From assembly GCA_003646045.1 (NCBI GenBank), contig QNDV01000149.1, forward strand, positions 1-6,069: a DNA stretch of 6,069 bases, read 5' to 3'. The DNA is from a bacterium. Lineage in GTDB: Bacteria > Krumholzibacteriota > Krumholzibacteria > LZORAL124-64-63. Both the position numbers and the translations under genes were made by a program. This document shows positions 1 to 5,047 of this stretch, piece by piece. The notes beneath the pieces are model-generated. The model was not told where the DNA came from. It made no database searches and was given only the letters and a program-made list of their open reading frames with translations. Position 1 is the stretch's first letter; each line of letters starts with the position of its first letter.

Positions 1-1
1 C

Positions 2-655
2 CACGAGGACAACCACCTGCTGGGCGTACACAAGCCGGCGGGCCTGCTCGTGCAGGGTGATCGCAGTGGTGATCCCACCTTGATCGAGGCGGCCAAGGGC
101 TATCTCAAGGAGCGGTACCACAAGCCGGGCAACGTTTTCATCGGCCTGGTGCATCGCCTGGACCGGAACGTGTCGGGCGTCGTGGTACTGGCCAGGACCA
201 GCAAGGCGGCGGGCCGACTGTCCGCCGGATTCCGGGCGGGGACCGTGAAGAAAACCTATCAGGCGGTTACCTGCGGCCGGCCACCGGCCACCGGCGGCGA
301 CCTGCGCCACTGGCTGGCCGCGGCGGGGGACCGGCAGGGGGTGACGTCCGCGGCGGCTGAACCGTTCGCCGGAGCCAGGGAGGCCCTGCTGAGCTACCGT
401 GTCCTGGATGAACGCGACGGGTACTGTCTGGTGGAAGTGGTTCCGGTCACCGGCCGGCGGCACCAGATCCGTGCCCAGATGGCCCTGGCGGGTTGCCCCC
501 TGCTGGGAGATGTAAAATACGGGGCACCGGAGCGCTTGCCCGCGCGCCGCATCGCCCTGCACGCCCTGCGCCTGGTTTTGGCCCACCCCGTGGGTGGATC
601 GGAACTGGTACTTGAGACTGCACCCGGACCGGACTGGCCCTGGCCGTCCGGTTGA
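2..655 (+). CDS. RluA-family RNA pseudouridine synthase, 5'-truncated by the window edge
   Basis: This enzyme isomerises specific uridines to pseudouridine in structured RNA, probably 23S rRNA or tRNA, in the cytoplasm. The reading frame is open from base 2, and the first visible residues (HEDNHLLGVHKPAGLLVQGD) match the N-terminal strand of the catalytic domain with its KPAGLL motif. A GTG at 50 is in frame, but starting there would cut through this motif, so the true start lies upstream of the window. The catalytic motif HRLDRNVSG is present, with the presumed catalytic Asp encoded at 161-163. The C-terminal signature TGRRHQIRAQM and the following GDVKYGA are also intact. The usual compact, S4-less form is about 230 residues, so perhaps 5-20 residues are missing; an S4 domain upstream cannot be excluded. 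The exact RNA target cannot be read from the sequence. The gene ends 18 bp before the next start and is probably cotranscribed with it. Confidence 0.93.
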   Translation, partial: HEDNHLLGVHKPAGLLVQGDRSGDPTLIEAAKGYLKERYHKPGNVFIGLVHRLDRNVSGVVVLARTSKAAGRLSAGFRAGTVKKTYQAVTCGRPPATGGDLRHWLAAAGDRQGVTSAAAEPFAGAREALLSYRVLDERDGYCLVEVVPVTGRRHQIRAQMALAGCPLLGDVKYGAPERLPARRIALHALRLVLAHPVGGSELVLETAPGPDWPWPSG

Positions 656-660
656 CCTGC

Positions 661-666
661 AAGGAG
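661..666 (+). promoter_or_regulatory. Ribosome binding site for the thioredoxin-fold gene
   Basis: AAGGAG lies 7 bp upstream of the ATG at 674. It is a strong Shine-Dalgarno match and supports that start over other frames through this region. Confidence 0.8.
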
Positions 667-673
667 ATCCGTC

Positions 674-1174
674 ATGCGTATCATCATCCTGATTGCGTTG
701 TTTGTAGCGATGTCGGTCTTGCCGTCGTCTGCAGCCACGGCCCAGGAGGACAAACAGGAATCCGGACCGCAGGGGGAGGAGCAGGACCTCAGGTTCATCA
801 ACTGGGAGTCGTACCGCGAGGCCAGTGCCCGTTCCCGGGCCGCGAACATCCCCCTGCTGCTGTACTTCATGACCGACTCCGACACCTATTGCCGCAAAAT
901 GGCCAGGGAGACCTACAAGGACCCCAGGGTGGTGGGTTATCTCAACGAGAATTTCGCCATGGCCACGGTCAATACCATCCAGTTGCCGTCCCTGGCCGCC
1001 AAGTACGAGGTGAATGGCCTGCCGACGCTGTGGTTCCTGGCCGGGGATGGCAGCCGTTTGACCCATGTGCCGGGTTTCATGAGTGCCGAGAACCTGCTGC
1101 AGTTACTGGAATTCATCCACACCGGTGCCTACAAGGAAACCGATTACGATCAGTGGCGGGAGCACCGGAAGTGA
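674..1174 (+). CDS. Exported thioredoxin-fold protein with a degenerate active site (single cysteine)
   Basis: This is a 166-residue protein of the thioredoxin_7/DUF255-like type. Residues 1-23 look like a Sec signal peptide: a hydrophobic core (IIILIALFVAMSVL) and a likely cleavage after ATA (21-23). There is no lipobox, so a soluble periplasmic or secreted protein is expected. The fold is recognised from the strand PLLLYFMTDSD (60-70), the following helix KMARETYKDPRVVGYLNENF, and the cis-proline loop NGLPTLWFL with Pro117. At the active site, where relatives have CxxC, this protein has DTYC (70-73). The first, nucleophilic cysteine is replaced by Asp70, and Cys73 is the only cysteine in the whole protein. 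Ordinary dithiol-disulfide exchange is therefore unlikely. A structural, binding or monothiol role is possible but is inference. The start is fixed by a strong ribosome binding site 7 bp upstream, and the stop lies 3 bp before the next gene. Confidence 0.87.
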   Translation: MRIIILIALFVAMSVLPSSAATAQEDKQESGPQGEEQDLRFINWESYREASARSRAANIPLLLYFMTDSDTYCRKMARETYKDPRVVGYLNENFAMATVNTIQLPSLAAKYEVNGLPTLWFLAGDGSRLTHVPGFMSAENLLQLLEFIHTGAYKETDYDQWREHRK

Positions 1175-1177
1175 ACC

Positions 1178-2314
1178 GTGGCTGAGACCAACGATCCCCA
1201 GGTCCAGGTGACTGTAATCGGCGGTGGCATCGTGGGGTGCGCCGTGGCGGATGCCGTGGCGCGAAGCGGGATGCCGGTGGTCCTGCTCGAAGCCGAGTCG
1301 GCCCTGGCCCGGGGTACGACTTCGCGCAACAGCGAAGTGGTCCACGGGGGCATGTACTATCCGGCCGGTTCCCTCAAGGCGCGACTATGCGTGGAGGGGC
1401 GCCGGTTGTTGGACGAATTCTGCACCGCTGCCGGTGTGGGTTATCGCGCCTGCGGCAAGTTGATCGTAGCCGTGGATCACCACGAGGTACCGCAGCTAGA
1501 GCGACTTCACGCCCTGGGATTGTCCAACGGTATGACGGACCTCCGGATGCTGGACGCGGCCGACTGCCGGGCAATGGTGTCCGACGTGACAGCGGTGGCG
1601 GCTCTTCACTCGCCGCACACGGGAATTTGCGACGCTGAAGGTCTGACTCAGGCTCTGGCCCGGCGCGCAGCCGAACACGGTGCCCAGGTCATGACCTCGG
1701 CACCGGTGGTGGCGCTGGAGGACACGTCGGCCGGCTGGCGGGTCCAAACCGGTGCGGCCGGCCGTCGCCCTGCGGGATCCCACACCAGTGACTGGGTGAT
1801 CAACGCCGCAGGGCTGTATGCCGACCGGGTGGCTGATCTGGCGGGCAAGGGCCATCCGCGCCAGGTCCTGGTCAAGGGCAACTACTTCGCGGTGGCGCCC
1901 CGACATGCAGGGCGGCTGGACCAACTGGTATACCCCGTACCGCCGTCGGACGGATCGACGTTGGGGGTGCATCTTTGTCTCGACCTGGCGGGCCAAATGC
2001 GGCTGGGCCCGGACATGGAACCCCTGTCAGCCGACGTAGTACCGGAGGCCATCGACTATGCCGTGGATCCCGGCCGCCTGGAGGATTTCCTCACCGGAGC
2101 CCGCCGATTCCTGCCCTGGCTCGAGCGCGGGGATCTGGGCCCGGGCACCAGTGGCGTGCGGCCCAAGTTGGCGGAGACCGGATTCCGTGATTTCGTAGTG
2201 GAGACCAGACCGGCCAGGGTGGGCGGCCTGGTCAACCTGCTGGGCATCGATTCGCCCGGCCTGACCGCCGCCCTGGCCTTGGCCGGGCACGTGACCGCCT
2301 TGATCGACGCCTGA
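1178..2314 (+). CDS. FAD-dependent oxidoreductase, LhgO/L-2-hydroxyglutarate oxidase-like (DAO superfamily)
   Basis: This 378-residue flavoprotein of the D-amino-acid oxidase/glycerol-3-phosphate dehydrogenase superfamily most resembles the L-2-hydroxyglutarate dehydrogenase/oxidase branch. That branch oxidises L-2-hydroxyglutarate to 2-oxoglutarate and passes electrons to oxygen or quinone. The N-terminal Rossmann motif VIGGGIVG (13-20) with the acidic strand end at Glu38 binds the FAD ADP moiety. SRNSEVVHGGMYYP (49-62) is the family signature next to the flavin. VHLCLDLAGQMRLGPD (264-279) belongs to the substrate domain, and GVRPKL (326-331) and GIDSPGLTAA (356-365) close the FAD site. Length is close to the family norm of about 400. 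The start is GTG, 3 bp after the previous stop, with only a weak Shine-Dalgarno (GGAAG at 1167-1171), so translation may depend on coupling. A GTG at 1208 would start right at the Rossmann strand and is less likely. Substrate identity is inferred; related oxidases of other 2-hydroxyacids or amino acids share these motifs. Confidence 0.88.
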   Translation: MAETNDPQVQVTVIGGGIVGCAVADAVARSGMPVVLLEAESALARGTTSRNSEVVHGGMYYPAGSLKARLCVEGRRLLDEFCTAAGVGYRACGKLIVAVDHHEVPQLERLHALGLSNGMTDLRMLDAADCRAMVSDVTAVAALHSPHTGICDAEGLTQALARRAAEHGAQVMTSAPVVALEDTSAGWRVQTGAAGRRPAGSHTSDWVINAAGLYADRVADLAGKGHPRQVLVKGNYFAVAPRHAGRLDQLVYPVPPSDGSTLGVHLCLDLAGQMRLGPDMEPLSADVVPEAIDYAVDPGRLEDFLTGARRFLPWLERGDLGPGTSGVRPKLAETGFRDFVVETRPARVGGLVNLLGIDSPGLTAALALAGHVTALIDA

Positions 2315-2322
2315 TAACGCAC

Positions 2323-2327
2323 GGAGG
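2323..2327 (+). promoter_or_regulatory. Ribosome binding site for the PAP2 gene
   Basis: GGAGG is followed by 11 bp and then the ATG at 2339. The spacing is somewhat long. An out-of-frame ATG at 2329 sits too close to the site and opens only an 81-codon frame inside the PAP2 gene, so 2339 is preferred. Confidence 0.55.
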
Positions 2328-2338
2328 AATGTCGCAGC

Positions 2339-3067
2339 ATGTGGGTGGCCCTGGGATTGTCGCTGATCTGCGCCTGGCTGGTGGTACCGAGCCGTTCGCG
2401 TCGCCAAACCGGGTCGCGCCACCTGCTGGCCGGTACGGGCGCCCACTGGCGCCGCAACTATGCCACGCGGCGGACGTTCCTGCGCCTGGGCGGGGCCCTG
2501 GCCGCCGCCGCGGTGTTGGCCTACAGCGGGCTGGACGAAGCGGTGGAGGGTATCCACGCGGGCACTCTGCGTAGTTCCGCCACCGACAGGTTGGCGCGCA
2601 CGGTCTACCATGGCGGACAGCGCTGGTGGTTCCTGAACTGGCTGCTGGTGGGGGCGGTGGATGCCTGGTTCCGGACCAACGCGTTCACCCGCTGGGGACG
2701 AAAGAATTTCGAGGCCATGGTGGTGGGCTTGCCCACGCTCTGGACCCTGCAACGGGGGCTGGGTGCCAACCGCCCCTCGGATCCCGATCCGAATCCCCGC
2801 TGGCGTCCCCTGGCCGACGACAATGCGGCTTCGGGTCATGCATTCATCGGAGCAGTGCCCTGGCTGACCCTGGCCCACCGACTACCCCGGCCCGCGTTGC
2901 AAGCCATCGCCCGCGTGTTGTCGGTACTGACGGGCTGGTCGCGTCTCAACGATCGCAAGCATTACCTGTCACAGGTGATCCTGGGCTGGACCATAGCGTA
3001 TAATGCCACCGTGGCCGTGGACGACGGCGTGAACACCGAACCGGGCGAGCCCGAGGAGACATCATGA
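2339..3067 (+). CDS. PAP2-superfamily membrane phosphatase-like protein with variant motifs
   Basis: This is a 242-residue protein of the type 2 phosphatidic acid phosphatase superfamily, whose members usually dephosphorylate lipid phosphates such as phosphatidate or undecaprenyl pyrophosphate on the outer face of the inner membrane. The three motifs can be placed. C1 (KX6RP) appears as QRGLGANRP (138-146), with Gln in place of Lys. C2 (SGH) is DNAASGHAF (161-169), with His167. C3 (SRX5HX3D) is SRLNDRKHYLSQ (201-212); the nucleophile His208 and Arg202 are kept, but Gln212 replaces the final Asp. Hydrophobic stretches lie near 1-16, 51-63, 97-110, 123-137, 168-180, 186-200 and 208-223, consistent with a polytopic protein. 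TRRTFLRLGG (43-52) followed by an alanine-rich stretch resembles a Tat signal, or may simply be a positive-inside cluster before a membrane helix. The stop overlaps the protease start (ATGA). The fold assignment is firm; substrate and activity are unknown. Confidence 0.85.
   Translation: MWVALGLSLICAWLVVPSRSRRQTGSRHLLAGTGAHWRRNYATRRTFLRLGGALAAAAVLAYSGLDEAVEGIHAGTLRSSATDRLARTVYHGGQRWWFLNWLLVGAVDAWFRTNAFTRWGRKNFEAMVVGLPTLWTLQRGLGANRPSDPDPNPRWRPLADDNAASGHAFIGAVPWLTLAHRLPRPALQAIARVLSVLTGWSRLNDRKHYLSQVILGWTIAYNATVAVDDGVNTEPGEPEETS
3053..3058 (+). promoter_or_regulatory. Ribosome binding site for the protease, inside the PAP2 gene
   Basis: GAGGAG lies 5 bp before the ATG at 3064, within the last codons of the PAP2 gene. 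Together with the ATGA overlap at 3064-3067 it supports both the chosen start and translational coupling of the two genes. Confidence 0.8.
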
Positions 3068-5007
3068 ACCGCATCCTGATCGCCTGTGTACTGCTGTTGG
3101 CTATGGTCGCTGCCGTCGAAGCCGCTGTTCCCGAACCGGGTGGCACGGCCGCGATGAGCAAGGCCCGTGACCTCGAGGCAGTACAGACGGTGGCCCTGAC
3201 CCTGCCTCCGCGGGCCGAACTGGCCGCCGAGGATGCGGCCGCCGCTGCCGCCGGGGAACTCTACCGTTTCGCCCTGCCAGAGGCGGTGGCGCTGACACCG
3301 GACAATGCCGGCACCTGGCAAACCCTGGCCGACGGCCGCCTCATGTGGCGTCTGCGTATCACGGTACAGGACGCCTTGTCGCTGAACCTGGGTTTTACCC
3401 ACTATGGCCTGCCGTTTTCGGGGCGCCTGGCTCTTTATCCCGCGGATCGGCCCGGTGAGGGACTGGTCTTCGACGCCGGGGACAACGCCTACCACGGTCA
3501 GTTGTGGACACCGATCATGGCGACGGATGACCTGGTGGTGGAACTCACGGTGGATTCGCTGGAGGCAGGACGCGTCGACCTGGAAATCGGCGCCATCAAC
3601 CGCGGTTACCGGTCCCTGGGTGGCGACCCGACGGACAAGGCCGGCGCCTGCAACATCGATATAGTGTGTCCCGAGGGCGATGAATGGCGGCGGGAGGCAG
3701 CCTCGGTAGCGGTCTACAGCGTACTGGGCAGCCGCAAATGCACCGGCGCCCTGATCAACAACACGACGCGTGACGGGCGCCCCTTTTTCCTGACGGCCTC
3801 CCACTGCAACATTCTGGCGACCTGGGCTCCCTCGGTGACCCTGTACTGGAATTTCGAAAGCCCGGTGTGCGGGGGCCACTCCGGGGGCAGCCTCGCCGAC
3901 TCCCAGAGCGGTACGACCCTGCGGGCGAACTGGGGTGGTGACGATACCGCCGACATGACACTGATCGAACTGGATGACATACCCCCGGATGACTATGCCG
4001 TGATCTACGCGGGGTGGAACCGGACGGATACCGCTCCGGCCTCGGCCGTGGCCATCCACCATCCCGAGACGGACGAGAAGAGCATCAGTTTCGACGATGA
4101 TCCGTTGACCATCACTTCCTACGGCGGCAGCATCGCGCCGGGTGACGGCACCCATCTGAGGATCGGTGCGTGGGAACTGGGAACCACCGAGGTCGGGTCG
4201 TCCGGTTCACCCCTCTTTGGACCGGATCATCTCATCGTGGGTCAGTTGCACGGCGGTTTCGCGGCTTGCGGAGTGCTGGAGCCGGATTGGTACGGTCGCG
4301 TCCAGTCGTCGTGGAACGGCGGTGGCAACCAGGACAGTCGCTTGCGGGACTGGCTCGACCCCGCTGACACGGGCGCCGTGACCCTGGAAGCCCTTGAGCC
4401 GGATCGCGCCAGCATAGCCGTGCGTCCCGGCGATGATGTGGTCTTCAGCGGACTGCTCGCTGGTCCCTTCGAACCGTCGTCGACCACCTGGACCATCGTT
4501 TCCACCGGGACCCTGCCGGTGGACTGGACGGTCACCACGGACGCTCCCTGGTTGCAACTGTCCTCCGCGGGAGGAACCCTTGTCTCCGGTGCCGAAGTGA
4601 CCGTTACCGGGATACCCGTGGCCACCGATGATCTCGCCACCGGCAACAACTACGCGACAGTCAGTTTCGTCAACACCACCAGCGGTGGCGGCGATACGGA
4701 CGTGGATGTGAACCTCGTCGTCGGGAGTATCAGCCTGCGTATCCTGCACGTGGCTCCCAACCCGGCCTGGGGCCCGGCCGATATCGTCTACCAGGTGGGT
4801 GGCGATATGGAAGTCCACATCCGCTTCTACGACCTGCGGGGCATGCTGGTGGCGGACCTGGGCGCGGTGCGGTCCACCACGGGGGAGAATGTCTACCAGT
4901 GGAGTGGGCGTGATCCGGAAGGGAAAGCCCTGCCCGGGGGGGTCTACATCCTGGAGATCGAGGGGGGCGGCCAGAAGGACAGGATGAAAATAGCGCAGAC
5001 CCATTGA
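3064..5007 (+). CDS. Secreted lysyl endopeptidase-like serine protease with BACON-like and FlgD-Ig/sorting-like C-terminal domains
   Basis: This is a 647-residue preproenzyme of the trypsin clan, closest to Achromobacter/Lysobacter lysyl endopeptidase, which cleaves proteins after lysine outside the cell. Residues 1-20 are a Sec signal peptide, and about 21-192 form a propeptide. The catalytic domain spans about 193-445 and starts at CNIDIVCPEGD. His247 (TASHC), Asp297 (ADMTLIEL) and Ser380 (GSSGSPLF) form the triad. Compared from memory with Achromobacter protease I, all six disulfide cysteines are matched (196, 202, 226, 248, 269, 402). Asp408 (DWYGRV) sits at the lysine-specificity Asp225, and His396 at His210; Tyr353 replaces Trp169. 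Residues about 450-552 look like a BACON/Ig-like domain (PVDWTVTTDAPWLQLS). Residues about 556-647 form a FlgD-Ig/type-A-sorting-like domain with APNP, YDLRG, WSGRD and GGVYILEIE, which may guide cell-surface display or export. The gene is translationally coupled to the PAP2 gene. Lysine specificity is well supported but inferred. Confidence 0.93.
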   Translation: MNRILIACVLLLAMVAAVEAAVPEPGGTAAMSKARDLEAVQTVALTLPPRAELAAEDAAAAAAGELYRFALPEAVALTPDNAGTWQTLADGRLMWRLRITVQDALSLNLGFTHYGLPFSGRLALYPADRPGEGLVFDAGDNAYHGQLWTPIMATDDLVVELTVDSLEAGRVDLEIGAINRGYRSLGGDPTDKAGACNIDIVCPEGDEWRREAASVAVYSVLGSRKCTGALINNTTRDGRPFFLTASHCNILATWAPSVTLYWNFESPVCGGHSGGSLADSQSGTTLRANWGGDDTADMTLIELDDIPPDDYAVIYAGWNRTDTAPASAVAIHHPETDEKSISFDDDPLTITSYGGSIAPGDGTHLRIGAWELGTTEVGSSGSPLFGPDHLIVGQLHGGFAACGVLEPDWYGRVQSSWNGGGNQDSRLRDWLDPADTGAVTLEALEPDRASIAVRPGDDVVFSGLLAGPFEPSSTTWTIVSTGTLPVDWTVTTDAPWLQLSSAGGTLVSGAEVTVTGIPVATDDLATGNNYATVSFVNTTSGGGDTDVDVNLVVGSISLRILHVAPNPAWGPADIVYQVGGDMEVHIRFYDLRGMLVADLGAVRSTTGENVYQWSGRDPEGKALPGGVYILEIEGGGQKDRMKIAQTH

Positions 5008-5043
5008 GCCGTGGGTACCGGTCGGGGCGGTACCGGCCGTGGC
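5008..5043. terminator. GC-rich inverted repeat between convergent genes, possible terminator
   Basis: GGTACCG (5014-5020) and CGGTACC (5028-5034) form a 7-bp perfect stem with a 7-base loop. An outer GCC/GGC pairing (5008-5010 with 5041-5043) could extend it across an internal loop. The site fills the 40-bp gap between converging stop codons, where a shared terminator is expected. No T-run follows on either strand, so it is not a canonical intrinsic terminator. GGTACCGG is also present as a direct repeat (5014-5021 and 5029-5036). Confidence 0.35.
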
Positions 5044-5047
5044 TGAT

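Noticed and set aside
652..1185. A + strand open frame overlapping the thioredoxin-fold gene in another frame
   Set aside because: The 674-1174 frame has a strong ribosome binding site, a signal peptide and thioredoxin-fold motifs; the alternative has none.
2329..2574. An ATG just after the GGAGG at 2323 opening an 81-codon frame
   Set aside because: Only 1 bp separates it from the Shine-Dalgarno sequence, and the product has no recognisable feature, while the overlapping frame encodes PAP2 motifs.
2027..2878. A 283-codon minus-strand open frame opposite the oxidoreductase end and PAP2 gene
   Set aside because: Its composition is typical of antisense GC-rich frames, and the opposite strand encodes well-supported proteins.
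2962..4155. A 397-codon open frame on the minus strand opposite the PAP2 end and the protease
   Set aside because: It lies antisense to two genes with clear family motifs. Its translation is low-complexity (Arg, Gly, Gln, Pro and His rich) with no recognisable domain, as expected for a GC-rich shadow frame.
5014..5036. Direct GGTACCGG repeats as a possible recombination or insertion site
   Set aside because: Two 8-bp copies 15 bp apart in a GC-rich convergent gap are better read as arms of one small hairpin; no mobile gene or longer flanking repeat is present.
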